Under the pieces are notes generated by a model, which worked only from the letters and a program-made list of their open reading frames with translations, ran no database searches and was not told the origin of the DNA. A program made the translations under genes and the position numbers. 64,000 bases of DNA from Microbotryomycetes sp. JL201 (lineage: Eukaryota; Basidiomycota; Microbotryomycetes). Position 1 is the stretch's first letter. Every line of letters begins with the position of its first letter. The stretch spans positions 62,001 to 126,000 of the forward strand of contig JAQYUZ010000024.1 of the NCBI GenBank assembly GCA_033819885.1, read 5' to 3'. This document shows positions 9,719 to 23,675 of the stretch, piece by piece.

Positions 9719-12700
9719 ATGGTGACGAGCACGAGTCACGCGTCATCTGTCGCAGGCCCAAGCGTCGCCGAACGGTCTGCTGCACCTGCCGCAAGTCTTG
9801 AGCAGTCCGGCCTACCTCGTGTCGACACCGCTGCTGACGCGCATTTGCATGCTCACAGTGGAGGCAGTTCAAGTTCTTCAGCCAGACCGCCGTGAAAGAT
9901 CACCATGATCCAACGGCAGACGCGCCAGAGAGCGTACGCCAGCCAATGCTCATCTCGGTCATACATGCAGACGACGACATTGTGCTCAAGGCCGACATCC
10001 AAGGCAATGTGCAACAACTGAGCCCAGACTACGACATCTTGAGGTCATGGCAGGCCTACGCGGGCGGCAGATGCACTCACGTCAAGACAGTTCCAGGCTG
10101 GCGTGGCATTGTCATCACAGTCGGAGTGCGTCAGTGATAGAATGAGTATCTGCGCGCATTCTGACACTACAGTGCATGCAGGACGAGTCCAACTCGCCCG
10201 AGCCTCTCGTCAAAGTCTGGGCTGCTGATTTCAAAAATTCTGCCACAGAGCCAAGGCTATTGCGGTCGGCCAAAGTCAACCCCTCCGCTCGACCGCATCC
10301 AGTGACGTCGATAGCAATATCCCCCAGCTTGTCGCACATTGTGCTCGGTCTGGCCGAAGGAACGGTTGTCGCTTTCAAACACGTAGCACAATTGATAGAG
10401 TCCAGCCTGGTCACGATGCAGCAAGCAAACGACACAGGTTCTACAAACGTTCCTGTGCTTGGTCTGGGTAAGCTCAGAACCTTGCACGAAAGCAAAGAGC
10501 CTGTTACCGGTCTCGGCGTAGTGGGCGACCGCTTGGAAGGAGGGAAACGATCGTCGGCAACGCTATTCATCGTAACGACCTCTCGTGTCCTCTCGTACTC
10601 GCTCAGCACGTCGTCATCAAAAACTCCGATCGCGACATTGGACAATGTTGGAGCAAATGTAGAGTGCGCCGCAGCTATTCGGCTTGCAGACGGCGACAAA
10701 ATGGTTGTCGCTCGCGACGAAGCAATCTACGTTTACAGTATAGACGGGAGAGAAGGATGCTATGCCTACGAAGGTGTGCATGGATGGCACTGTTCCACGA
10801 TTCATGGGCTGACCATTTCGAGCAGGCTCAAAGTCATCTCTTCGAGTTCTCTCGTCCGATCTCGCCACGAATCCTCCAAAGAGCAATCGAACAATATATC
10901 TCGCCATGGTAACGCCACCTCAGACTGCGAGCAGGGCGTCCCAATCGGCTACGATCCGTGATTTCGCTCGCAGTCAAGGTCGTGCAGCAAGTGACGTTGC
11001 CAAGCTCACCATCTTTGACCCTGTCAACAAGTTTGTTGCTTTCTCGAGCACTTTTGAGGAGGGTATCAAGGATTTGTGGGAGGCGTGGGGCGCTGTGTGG
11101 GTTCTGACGGATGCTGGTCAAGTGAGTTCGAGCGACTGAAATTTTCCAACGGTTCGCTGACTACATCGATTATTCCAGTTGTATCGCTTGGCAGAGCAGC
11201 CTCTACAGTCGTCGCTGTCAGAACTGTTCTCGCGCAACTTGTACACTCTGGCTGTATCACTTGCGCAATCCCGTGACATGTTTCCGTCCGAAATCGCCGA
11301 GATTCAACGCAGGTACGGGGACTTTTTATACGGAAAGGGAGATTTTGAGGGAGCAATTGGCTGCTACATCAAGACTGTTGGCACCGTACAGCCGAGTTAC
11401 GTTATTCGCAAGGCAAGCGCGACTTGCAAAGAGCCTTGCCGAACTGCTTCTGACTGCTCAAACAAATACAGTTTCTGCACGCACAGAGGCTATCTCATTT
11501 AACATCATACCTCCAAGAACTTCATTCGCATGGTCTTGCCAATTCTGATCACACGACGCTGTTGCTCAATTGTTACACAAAACTGGCCGATGACAAAGCG
11601 CTGTCCGACTTTTTACACACGTCGGCTGCATGCTCAGACGGCAAAGCAATGAACGCGCCTGTGTCCGACACTCCAGTTACTGAGGAGCCTCCGTTCGACC
11701 TCGAAACCGCAATTCGCGTGTGCAGGCAAGCAGGCTACTTTGATCATGCCGTGTGGTTGGCCGAGCGGTACAAAGAGCATTCGGAATATTTAAGAATCCA
11801 AGTAGAAGACAGACACGACTATCAGCAAGCTTTGGCGTACCTCAGAAGACTAGAACCTCGATTCGCGCAAGAGAGCTTGGTTAGATATGGCCGGTTCTTG
11901 TTGGATGCAGAGCCCGACAAGACGACGGAGCTGTTGATCAGCTTGTGCTGCGGTAAGGGCGGCATTCAACGAGATGACCGGAGGAACGGCATGACAGAAC
12001 GCGAGGACGTCCCAAAGACGAACGGTGTTGGCGTTACGACCGGGACCTTTTCGTACTTGGCTTATGGAACGGCAGCAGAGCCTGGAGCAACAACGCTAGC
12101 ACCAGAGCAGGGCTCATTGTTGACTCGGCCGCAGCGAGAAACGCCAGAACAGACCAGAGTTGACGGCGCCGACTTGCCGGCGCCTCGTTTATTCTTTGCC
12201 TTGTTTGCCGACCATCCGAGACAATTCATCCAGTATCTGGAAACCGTCGCCGAGACAAGATACGGACGGACAATCGATACGATGCCGGATGGTGGCGATA
12301 CACAGCGACCTTTGCCCTCTGTGCGCTCAGCTTCCAAGTTGCAAGACGACGTACATGAGGACGCGCAAGACGAGATCGACTTGTGGAATACGCTCCTTGA
12401 ACTTTGGATTTCGGAAAGCATGGTCGAGGACGACCCTTCCGTTGGCCGGGTAGTTCCTCGTCAGGAACGACTGGCGTTGCAGAGCAAAGCTTTGCGCATG
12501 TTGCAGACTGGCGAACGGATACCCTACGACGAAACGCAAGCGCTGCTCGTCTGCACCACACTGGACTTTGAAGAAGGATTCATTTTGCTTTACGAGCAAC
12601 TCGGCATGTACGAGGACATTGTGCGATGCAAGTTTGCGCTTTCTGCGACAGAAGAGATCAGATGCTGATTTTTGGGGCCTCGACAGACTGGATCAAAGTT

Positions 12701-13460
12701 TCCCGGTCTGAAAAGGCTTCGGCTTTGGCATCAGGCAAAGTTCTGCAGGCGTTGAGAAGATACGGTCCAGCTGGACCGGGACTGTACCGGACAGTACTCA
12801 AGTTTCTGACGTCGGACAATGATATTCTTTCTCGACATCACGACGATGTCGTCGACATCCTCGCCACTGTTGAAGAGACAAAGGTTCTCGCGCCCATATC
12901 TGTCATACAGATTTTGAGCGCGACCAATGCAGCGACTGTCGGGCTCGTGCGCGACTACCTGCAGCGTCATCTGGCTTCAGAGAAGCAACAGGTCGAAGCC
13001 GACCAAGGTTTGATCAAATCTTACCGAACAGAGACGATGACGAAACGGAAGGAGATCAAAGAATTGTCTGACCGGCAAACACCACGGGTGCTCCAAGTAA
13101 CGCGCTGCAGTGCTTGCGGCGGACAGCTTGAGTTGCCAGCCGTACACTTCATGTGTCGTCATTCGTATCATCAGAGGTGAGCAAGTCTCGTTGGGTATGC
13201 GGTATCGTACCGAGAGCTTGACCTGCGACTGGACATGCTGCAGGTGTCTTGGTGACTCGACAGCGTCTCACGAAACTCAATGTCCGACTTGCGCACGGTC
13301 ACATGGTGTCGTGCAAGAATTGCGACGTGCACACGAGCAGAGTGCATCGGATCACGACATGTTTCTGCAAGACGTTCGGGAGGGCGAAGACGGTTTCAAA
13401 GCAGTGGCGGATGCGTTTGGGCGTGGTGCGCTGTCGTTTGCAGCGAGTCGTAGTTCATAG
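9719..13460 (+). CDS. VPS11: Vps11/Pep5, core subunit of CORVET and HOPS
   Basis: Vacuolar/endosomal tethering subunit with an N-terminal beta-propeller, an alpha-solenoid and a C-terminal RING. The propeller starts with WRQFKFFSQTAVKD, diagnostic of Vps11, and continues through SPEPLVKVW, ISPSLSHIVLGL and NKFVAFS. The solenoid contains AEIQRRYGDFLYGKGDF and SYVIRKFLHAQRLSHLTSYL. The RING begins CSACGGQLELPAVHFMC and ends near 13460 in AASRSS. The likely start is the ATG at 9719, followed directly by an intron 9722-9858 so that exon 1 is a single codon (Met) joined to Trp; this start is inferred. Two introns use GC donors (11413-11471 and 12628-12686), and both are required to rebuild conserved Vps11 stretches. 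ATG8 follows 383 bp downstream on the same strand. Confidence 0.94.
11413..11471 (+). other. GC-AG intron in VPS11 (first)
   Basis: Donor CGCAAG/GCAAGC and acceptor ATACAG/TTT, phase 0. Splicing yields SYVIRK-FLHAQRLSHLT, which fits the conserved Vps11 YVIRKFLDAQRI block. Alternative GT sites would remove VIRK. Confidence 0.88.
12628..12686 (+). other. GC-AG intron in VPS11 (second)
   Basis: Donor CGAT/GCAAGT and acceptor CGACAG/AC, phase 1. It rebuilds GMYEDIVRYWIKVS, matching the family YEDIVRYWI motif; unspliced reading stops at 12668. Confidence 0.9.
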
Positions 13461-13842
13461 AGGCAGTGGCAAGCAAGCAGTACGTCGAACAGGAGGCTCC
13501 ATGCCCGATGAGCTTGGGTGATCGCGCATTATATGAAGACCACTTGTTGAATGAGAATGCCTTGATTCATGCGATGGCACCTACTGTTGTGCTTGGTGGG
13601 TCATGTGGGGGGGCGAAGCCGCCGCCGCCGCGCCGAGTCGAGCGCTTGTTCTCGCTTGCTCGGCACACTTGATCCTTGTCCGGACCGCACAACTCATCTC
13701 GTGAGTCATGTCCTGCACGTGGCACGGGGCTCATCTTGCGCTGCCACATGGGCATTGTGGGCTGACTCGGCGCACGCGCGGCCGGCTGCGTCATGGCCGC
13801 CGCGTGACAGGTTGTAGCGCACTCACTCGCTCAACACTCGCC
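13461..13842. other. Intergenic between VPS11 and ATG8
   Basis: A 382-bp spacer with GC-rich runs (CCGCCGCCGCG near 13620). It carries the ATG8 promoter. The short open frame at 13466-13672 shows no similarity I recognise. Confidence 0.5.
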
Positions 13843-14780
<938 letters not shown>

Positions 14781-15031
14781 TTTTTTCGAACAGCTGATCG
14801 GGTTTTGAACATTTCATACCGTTTGCTGGGGCTACTTGCCCATTTTTTGTGTTTTTAGTTTTCTCGTGCTGGTTTCTGTCGTGTCACTTTTTCGGTGCCT
14901 TGCTCCTACCTCTTGCTTTTGCGATCGGCTTTCTGGCCATTGTAACAATTGACTCAAATCTTTTGAATTTCCTTTCACAAACTATAGTCTTACACGATGA
15001 ACGACTGCTAGCGCGAGCTCGGTTTTTGATT

Positions 15032-17235
15032 CTAAGAAACAAACAAGATTTCTGCAGGTCCTGTCGAACTCGCCGCAAACGATACTGAGTTTACAACGTC
15101 GTTGTCGTCAGCTGCTGCCGCCGCCGTTGTCAGATCTCGTTGCGTCGTCCTTTGGTTGTTTGCCAATGTCATTTGATCTACGTCTCGTTCGAGCGTGTTG
15201 CCATCGGCGGCATCCGTGCCCGTTCGACCCGTCGACGTGGCTCTGGCGTGACTCGAAGTGGCTCGACCAGGAGATTGTTCATTTGGGGGGCCGGCACTGC
15301 TACTACTACTACTACCGCCGCCGCCGCCGGCGGCGCTACTGCCGAACGGGTTTCTACGACCGCTTGACGATTGAGGTCGAGAGCGAGACCTAACAGGCGT
15401 ACCCGGAGTCGTGTCTGTTGGATTAGATTGACTGCTCGTCGAAACGAACGTTGCCGGCATCGATCCAGCAACTTCTGACCTCTTGTTGACTGTAAAGTCC
15501 AACAAGTCGACCGAACCGTTTAAAACAGTCACGAGTGCCGAAGAAGTTAAACCTCCCGTGACCGCTTTAAACGATCCGACGAATCCGCCAGCCAACTCTT
15601 CGTCTTGGTTCTCATTGTAACTTGAATTTGGGTCCGTCTCTGAAACTCGTGGTCTGCCACGATTGGCTCTACCGAAAGGCGCTGGGTGTTCGACGCACAC
15701 TCTTGATCCGCCCGTCGTTGACGCGGACGAACTAAGAGAGACCGTGACCGGATGGTTCAAATAAGTCAGATTAAGGTGCGCTTCAGTCGTTTGAACGTGT
15801 ACTTTGACTTGTTGAGCAGATCCGTTGCGAGAACTGTCGAGGTCTGCTTGCATGGCGTCTTCAAACGTTGGCAAATCTGTTGTCGTTGACGAGGAAGTGA
15901 ACGAAGGTGGCGGTGCGCCCATCACTGAAGAAGGTCTACGGTGTCGACTTGACGAACGAGACAAGGTCCGTACAGGAGACAGACGAACGTCTGCGTCGAT
16001 AGGAAACCCGGTCGTCTTGATCAACAAAGACTTTGCGACAGTGAAGTGCGCTGCGATGGAAGCCAGCTTGTTGACGATTCTGACGCTGCCAAACGGCGCT
16101 TCAAACTTTGCGCCGTCGACTTTGGTTTGTTGCAACTCGACCGTGATGCCACCAGGTCCGTGCGCCGTGAACGTGCCGGACAAGGCAGCGTTCATCGTCG
16201 ACAATGTCAAATCCTTTGCCGACTTGAACGTTCCCGAGATGTTGAAATTCGTTGTAGAGACCGACATTGATTCGACGGTCGTCTGAAATGTACCGTTGAT
16301 CGAGCCGTTCGTGCACGTGAGATTGATCGACTCGGCCGATAGTGAGCCAGATACGAGGTCATCATGGTGTTTCAAGCTCGTCCGAGTCGGGTTCAATCTG
16401 TTTTCGTTCCGAATGTCGACCGTGCCACAGCCAGTCAAATCGAGTTGCACGGGCGCGTCTGCCGTTCGAATGCCGAGTTCGGCGATCGACAATGTTTGCT
16501 GCAGACTCGGATCAAATTGAATCCTGAACCTGTCTGCATCTACTTGGAATCCGTTGATGCGATTCGTCGTCGGTGGCAACAAGATTGTGACATGGTAAGA
16601 GATTGACGCTGCCATCGGAGCCGAGTCTGGTGTCTGCGCGTGTGCAAAGGCCGGTCAGCAATCGACCATGTTGACGTTGTTTGCTCGTTCGTGTGTCTGA
16701 CCTGAATCGACACGACCTGGTTCAATTCGTCGCCGTCGCAGCTGACTCGACTGGCCTCTGCCAATTCTCGCTTGTTGAATCGTTGCACGACGACGACTGT
16801 CGCGTAGCCTTGAAGCTTGTTGGAATGCGTCCTGCCTTGATCGTGACCGTGCGCGAGCAGCATGCCCTCGTCCTCGTCAGAGTACTTTGGTGGTCCTCGT
16901 TCCCCCACACTCGCCCGATCGAGCTCGGCCTCGGTTGCGTGTCGCTTGACGACGAGCGTGCCAACGCACCACGAACCTTTCGTACATTCGAACCTGATGT
17001 TGGTGACGCTGCCAATGCCTCTCCCGTTCGGGGCGAGCTTGTACTCGTGTTTAAACTCGGAGAACCCGACCGGCAACGACGTGACAGCAGGAGTCCATTG
17101 CGTCGGGTTCGTCCCAGACGTAACCGTCTTGGCAAACAACCGCTCAGCCAAGTTGGGCATCGCTCGTCGTTCCCGCGCCGCGTTTCCCGTCTCGCGAAAA
17201 CAAAAGTGAGAGCTCATAGAATTCGGGTCGCGCAT
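15032..17235 (-). CDS. Unrecognised beta-rich protein with Ser/Gly-rich tail
   Basis: I do not recognise the family. Two large exons are joined by an intron near 16628-16698, giving ...LNQVVSIQ-TPDSAPMAASISYHV. The central part has repeated short strands separated by polar turns (GSINGTFQTTVESM, FNISGTFKSAKDL, AALSGTFTAHGPGG), as in DUF4097-like or adhesin-like beta-solenoids. The C-terminal 200 residues are low complexity (Gly5, Ser6, Ala runs) and probably disordered. No signal peptide or membrane segment is obvious. I placed the start at MRDPNSM (17235); an in-frame Met at 17349 is also possible. The similar strands suggest internal repeats rather than an enzyme. Confidence 0.6.
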
Positions 17236-17401
17236 TGCCCGGCGGGTTCGCGAACTGCTGCTGCTGCTGCTCCCGCTGCTCCCGCTGCTCCTGCGAAATT
17301 GAAACAGCTCGCAAATCTCGAAAAAAAGCGTGGATGAACGGTACAACAACTAGCTCGAATAAAAACACAACACGGAATTAAACAAAACAACGCGACGCAC
17401 T

Positions 17402-19996
17402 TTAGCGGGAGCCGGCCGGGTTCTGCGACGACGACGGCGGCGGCGGCGGCGGCTGCTGCTGCTGCTGCTGCGTCTGCTGGACAGGCCAAGGCCAGCCGAC
17501 AATAGGCTGGACATGGATAGCTGCAGTCCGAGAGGGCATGGAAAAGGGAGGGCAACGCGAGAGGGAAATGGGACCGGGCTGCTGCTGCGGCTGCGGCTGC
17601 TGTAGCGGTAAATTCGTAGCAGTCACACGGTGACCAGAATTGTTACTGGTGGCCACAGCCGATGGTTGCGCGAAGCGGCCAAAGTTGATCTCGGGCATCA
17701 TAGACAGTCCGCTGTTGGCTTGCGGTACCAGCGGATGAGCGAATCGGATCGGACGGCGGTCGCGTAGCATGGTAGATATGGTGCTCTGAGAACCATGATC
17801 GTGGACATGAGCGCGGTGCCGTGGCCAATAACCAATCGTCGCATACTCACGAGCACGTCCAGGTTGCCATTGGGCGTCATGCTCGAGCTCGTCGGCATCA
17901 ACATGGCTTGGGACGTCGGAGCAGACACGTGCATGGTTTGCGAAGGGGACGAGAAACGCTCCTGTAGACGAGCCATTCCAATGAGCACTATTGCCGATAG
18001 ATATTTGTATCCAAAACGAGCCTCTCACCCAAAGCGTGGAATGAGCTGCTTGCAGACGTCCCGATTCGCAGTTGAGCATCCTTTGGTCGATATTGACCTG
18101 CATCTGTGGACGTTGCTGCACAGTGAAGCTATTCCCGGGTGCAACGCGGTTCAGGTTATTGAAACGTTGCAGCGAAATCTGTCGTTCTTGGTCCGTCTTG
18201 ATTCTCGACAGAGTTTCATCCTCCAGACGTTTCCTCTGCTCGGCAAGGCGCGCCTCACGAACACGCGTCAATTCTTCAAAGATTGAAACACTGATCTTGC
18301 GCCAAACTGCATGTGGACAATCAAGGTCAGGAAAATTGGCCGGCAAACTCAGACGGTCTGACTGCACAGCCTCGAGACGCACCCCTGTCGGTCAATGCAT
18401 AAGGCTGATCAATCTTGCTGCGCACGTGTCCGTCCTTGTCAAAAACGCGTTCAATGTCTTGCTCTTCATAACCCTGATCCAAGCACTTGTTCCGAATGCT
18501 GAAAGATCGAGAGCAGCTCTCGTCAGCGCAGAGTGGGCGACCTGCAACAACTTCAGACGGGCTCACCACTTGATACGCTCTCTACGCAGCTGTGCTTTTG
18601 TGCCGACGCGATGCGTGTCAACTTCAGCTTGCCAACTTTGCAATGTCGCGGCATCCTGTCAAATCGCGCAGCAGATCAACGACTGGACATGTCAACAGAC
18701 ACTATTGGTCATCTCACCTGCTGCATAAGCTCGATCAGGCCTTTGCGTTTTTCGATATACGACGATCGCTCGGACGGCCCTCCGTCAACGGCTGGCTCGT
18801 CGTTTAGGTCGAGAATTCTTTGCAGCTCGGTCTTGAAGGCCGACTCGACATACAGTTTGAGCGGAACACCTTCAAAGTGACTCCAATGACCGCCACGGCA
18901 GGGAGGACCTGAGGGCAAATGACGAGGGGGTCAGTACGGTCCAGAGCGGGGCCGGGATCCGTCCGCCTTACTAGTGATGCAAGGCACACAATCAAAGATG
19001 TCAGGCACGCCTGTCAGATTGAGTTCTGAGCGTAATTGGTTTGGTGTCTTCAGGCTGAAATCCGACTGTTGTGTCAGCGACAAGTTGTGCGACCATTTCA
19101 GGAGAGGCGAGAGCAAAGCGCACCAGTGCTTCAAGCATGGGTCGCACAACCTGGACCACAGGCCGTAACAGATCTTGTGTACCTTTAGGCGGCCGCATTT
19201 CTGCCGTTCCAGGAGAGCAATGATCTGTTAGTGTTTGCGTGTTCGCCGGTTCGCCACTCGTTGCGCAGCAGAACATGTCCCGGGACTGGTTCTGGTGGCA
19301 CGAACGAGACTGACCTCGCACTCCTTGTCCCAAATGAGTGAAGCGAGTAGAGGTTCACAAATCTGGTCGTTGACCAAGCCCGTGATGCCATCATTGGCAA
19401 ACGATCGTCTCCAGATTGAGCGCGATGCGCGAGTCATGAGCAGCTGACGGAAAACTTTGGCCATCCGTGCGAGACGCAGCAGCATATTTGGCGTCAGTTG
19501 GGACAGGATCTGGCAACGAACCAAGTGTCGTCGTCAGTGATCAACATTAGCATCGGGTGCACAAGAAGCGGGAAGCGGGTGCCCGCAGAAAGGGAGGAAC
19601 GGGGCCCGTGCTCACCTCGCCCAGGATCTCGACCGGCATCTCTTGCAGAACGGCCTCGAGCCTGCCCAAGCGTTGCCCCTTGCGCCTGCGTGGCGCCGGC
19701 AGGACTGCTCCGCTCGCCGGCAGCCTCGTCGCGGGCGAGAGCGACCGGTTCAGGCTGTGCGCCTTTGCGCGCTTGCCCGAGCGCTCATCCTCGCCAGCAT
19801 CGCGCGCGTGCTGGCCCAAGACGGTTCCGGTCGACGTCGACGGCACTGGGCCGGCTGCCGCGTCGCCGTGCGTGCTCGCGTGCACGGGATCGCCGAGCCG
19901 AGATGCCTCTGCCGTCGATACGCCGTCCTCGTGCACGTTCAGGCCCCGTCCACCTGTTGAGTGCGTCACCACCTTCCCATGGTCAAACTCGGTCAT
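17402..19996 (-). CDS. F-box protein
   Basis: Probable substrate adaptor of an SCF ubiquitin ligase. After a Pro/Ser-rich leader the F-box reads EMPVEILGE-ILSQLTPNML, then RLARMAKVFRQLLMTR and SIWRRSF; an intron with a GTGAGC donor near 19618 splits it. The next exon has a Cys-bearing KVHKICYGLWSRLCDPCLKH segment typical of basidiomycete F-box proteins. Later exons include ELQRILDLNDEP and SWQAEVDTHRVG, then YALTDRVWRKISVSIFEELT. The C-terminus is coiled-coil-like, then Gln/Pro-rich (QQQQQPPPPPP) to the stop at 17402. Start chosen at MTEFDHGK. The exons between about 18100 and 17700 are the least certain. Confidence 0.75.
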
Positions 19997-20265
19997 GTCC
20001 CAGCGTGAGTCGGTGCACTGGGAGAGCCGAGGCTGGGGCACGAACGGGCGCGCGGGCACCGGGCGCTTGGGCCGCCGCAGCCCGCAGCCCGGATGGCCCA
20101 GGCCCTCGATCCGATTTTTTTCGTGAAGCGATTGCGCAGGAAACAATATCGCAAACAAGGAAACAATCGGGCGACATCAGCACCGACTCGCTCCCATCAC
20201 ATACGTCGAGATCATGGAAAAAGGCGAGTTAAGCGTCATAGTTGCATACAGTCACACTGTCAAAG

Positions 20266-22949
20266 TCATCTCTGTTGTCCTGCACCAACCGCTGCCGCTA
20301 CGAGGTTCGTTCGGACCAACGCCTCTGCCAAAGCCGTCGCCCTCTCACTCGCCACCGCACTGAACCAAGCACCCGAATTCAAACACGTACACAACCTCTC
20401 GAGATTATCGACTCCAAATTCGACTGGCGCCAAAGGAAACTCGCTCGCCAACACTTCGGGAGGAATCAAAACGACGTCAGATGCCGCCGAGCCTTGGCCG
20501 TCACCACCCGTCGCCTGCCGGGCTTGATGCTCTGCTTGACTCTTGACGATCCCGTAATGTGTCGCACCAACGAGCGCCGTCTCGAGGTACCTTGGATACG
20601 CTTCCAACGCCGACAATCTCGCAGAATTGACACGTTGACGCGCACTGAACGGGTTGTTGAGCTGAGAGGCAAGAGCGAGCTTGGTCAGTAACCTCGAAAC
20701 CTTTCACGCTACTCGACCAGCCCACCTCTTCTGAAGCACAAAAGTACAGGTCCACCTTGAGTGCGTGTAAGAACGCAACCTGAGCACGATCAATCATGTG
20801 CTTTGGCTCTTGCAACACTTGAGACATCGGCACGTTCTGGTAACAAGCCATCGACGACAAGACATGTTGACAAATGCGTTCCGTATGATGAGTCAACGCA
20901 GCTTCGACCGAAATCAAACATGCCGAAATGTCGTTCAATTGCGAAAAACTCGCCGTCGTAACGGTCGAGTTTGGCTGGTCCGAGTTTTCGACGGGAACAA
21001 CTTGCAGAACCGTGTAGCACGAGTCGAGCAATGAACGAACCTGGCTGAGATTAGAGATCGTATCGGACCATTCGTCTGCCGAAGGCGCCGCTGCTCACAA
21101 ACGCCGTCACTTTCAGCATTCCTTTCTCTTTGTTGACAACGTTCGGACTCACGATCGTAAGGGTCTTGAGCGATCATCCTCAAACATTGAACAACCACGT
21201 CAAACACGGCCAGCTCCAACTCTCGAGCCGTCTTTTTCTCCTTGCTTTTGACAGCTCGGAACAATTCCAATGCCTCGTTGGCTCGATCTTGAGACCAGTC
21301 GTACACTGACGATAGTAGCTCGTCCGACGCCAAAAGAGGCCTTTGCAAGTAGATGCTCGTCAAAGCGTCCCAGAGCATAACCTTGCGAGCGACGTGGTCG
21401 ACAAACGCTTGCTGCTCTGGCGCGAGCGTCGATCTACGGGGTTTGAGGGACAGGTACTGACGGTGTATCTACTTGACCGTCAACGACTGCCCGGCCTCCC
21501 AGGATGTGCTCAATGTCCTACCTGAATGAGCAAGTTGATACGCGACTCTTCCCAGCGAACGGCTGCAAACGGCGTCACACACACACACACACCAGTCAGA
21601 CGTCTCCTTTGACACAGACATGCAAACCTGACTTGCTCAAGGCGCCTTCATACAGCATGTACAAGACGCATAGATGCTCAAACTTGGGCGAGTCACGCAC
21701 AGGCGTCAAGTCGAGCATTTTGCTGGCCTTTTCGCGCATGACATCGATCCGTTTCTCGCGCGTAACGCTCAAATGGTTACGTTGGTCCGTCTTGGCATTT
21801 CGAATGTCGTCCAAAGTCGAAATGCGACAATGAGTGACGGCTTTGATGAACGTCCAACGAGTTGCGTGCGCCACTGTCGCTTGAAAAATGAGCTGCACGA
21901 GGCAAAGTTTCAGACGGAGCTCATTGGCCCGAATGTCAAATCTTTGCGGACCTCGCTGATGACGGTCTGATGGCAACCTTTGATCAGATAGTCCCTCGTA
22001 AACTCGAAAGGCACCGGCTCTAGCGGCAAACGCCACCCACCAGAGTCGAAAAACTCTACGTAGAGTGGATTCAGGACTAACTGAGAAGCACAGGACGGAC
22101 CAGACTAACCGTTCACGAGTGATGCAGCTGCATGAGGACTGAGTTCGCCCACGCGACGCGATATCCGTGGAGTTGGTGCGATCGAAGCAATCTGCTGACG
22201 CTCTGCCGGTGCGAGTCCGATCAAGGCGAGCTCATCTGTCTTCACGTCCGAGGATTGATCGCCAGCGGCAACTTGGTGCAGCTGTTTGAGAATGGGCCGA
22301 TTTCTTTCAACGTTGCCGCGAACTCGCGAGCGCTCGCGAGGTTGACAGTGACTTGCCGGTGCAACGTGTCAGCGGACGTTTTGAGCATGCGTGCCCGAAT
22401 ACGCGAGGCAACTCACAGAAGACCAAGTCGAGTGCAGTTGGAGCACCTGTACTGGTTTTTTACACTCACTCCACTGCACACAGTCTTCCTGCGGTAACAC
22501 TCTGTACAGGCGAGCTTGCGTGGCAAAGGTCTAGCGACCGAGTCTGGCGTCGACCCAGTTGATCTGGAACGTTTGTGCGATCTTTCCACCAGCCCAAGCG
22601 AGTCCTCTTCATAGTCTTCATCCTCATCCTCCCCTGACGACGGATGAAAGTCTTGATCCTGATCAGACTCTGGACCGTCAGACTCGGAATGAACCTCGCT
22701 GTCTCGGTTCGCAGCGTGTTCAAGGCCAGCGTCGCTATCCTGCAGCTGTACAGGTACTTCTCGAGGCGAGCTTGCCACCCCATCTGCTGCTGCTGATGCC
22801 GCTGCTGCTGCCGCTGATGGTGGCGGTGTTCGGGAGGCGGCCTGAGCGGCTTGTACGTCACGCTCATCCCCGGCTTCGCTCGAAGTGTAGTCGACGCTGA
22901 CCCCGCGCTCAGTCGTCGTCTTTAAAGGGCTTCGACGACGTTTGGGCAT
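20266..22949 (-). CDS. Zn2Cys6 transcription factor
   Basis: Start at MPKRRRSPLK (22949), followed by an acidic, Ala/Ser-rich region. The zinc cluster reads CTECYRRKTVC, then YRCSNCTRLGLL-HC. The sixth Cys is supplied only after splicing an intron with a GTGAGT donor and an AAG acceptor, giving C-X2-C-X6-C-X10-C-X2-C-X7-C. Downstream exons include FDSGGWRLPLEPVPFEF, HQTVISE-LIFQATVAHATRW and PVRDSPKFEHLCVLYMLYEG, then LWDALTSIYLQRPLL, consistent with the fungal-specific regulatory domain. The end at 20266 follows VAAAVGAGQQR. A (CA)n run near 21575-21592 sits in an intron. Targets are unknown. Confidence 0.82.
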
Positions 22950-23675
22950 GCTCTCTGTCAGCGTCACGAGGCAAAGCGTATACAAACACCGCAAAGCTCA
23001 GAGGTGCAGCGGAGAATTAGCTCCTCGCGGACATGCCATATGGCTCCTGAGCGCGAAGAAGTCGTCTGCCTTGCGTGCCTATACCAATCCTCCATTCTCT
23101 ATATGAAAGGCACCGCCGTTTCATGGTGCGATGACTTTTCATGTCAATCACGTCACGTGACCTTGGTGGAAGAAAAGGCAGTTTCAAAAATCCGAACGCC
23201 CTTATCACTTATCACGGCTGTTCAGGAACAGAGCGTGATCTCCGTTGATCGAGTGCAGCTTGTGACTGACTTTTCAGTTTTCTTGCTTGGCGCTCGGTGC
23301 CGCGCCCGACAATTGCCGACTGTTTGACCCTTTTTCGCGGCTTTGATTGAACTTTGAAAAGTGCGGGGGACCTCATCATGTGATGCTGTGTGTCGCGTAT
23401 CCGGCAAACGTCGGGATCGAGGAAAGAGGACTGCGCTGCTGCGAAAGCGCGCTTGCGGAGGGTCAAGAGGCCCCGGTTTTCTGCTCCGCCGACCCCCTCG
23501 TCTCTTACGATATCATCTCGACAAAGCTCTCTTTCGGACGTTTGTCAATCGCCTGTCCACGCCTGCGGGGTACACCGCTTGTTGCCTGACTTGATTTGCC
23601 GATCTCGCTTCTGCCGACTTTTGCGAAACCGCTCGCGTCCGACCTTGGGAAGGAGAAAAAAAAGCCGGGCACATC
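22950..23675. other. Divergent promoter region
   Basis: About 730 bp shared by the minus-strand Zn2Cys6 factor and the plus-strand amino-acid transporter. It contains a palindromic CACGTGA at 23154-23160 (E-box-like). No coding exon is supported. Confidence 0.5.

Noticed and set aside
12640-12670. VPS11 truncated at 12668 by a stop codon
   Set aside because: The stop lies inside the GC-AG intron 12628-12686; splicing restores YEDIVRYWI.
13466-13672. Short frame between VPS11 and ATG8 as a gene
   Set aside because: It begins 6 bp after the VPS11 stop, has no recognisable motif and fits read-through of the 3' flank.
21570-21595. (CA)n run as a functional element
   Set aside because: A short microsatellite inside an intron of the Zn2Cys6 factor; nothing else supports a role.
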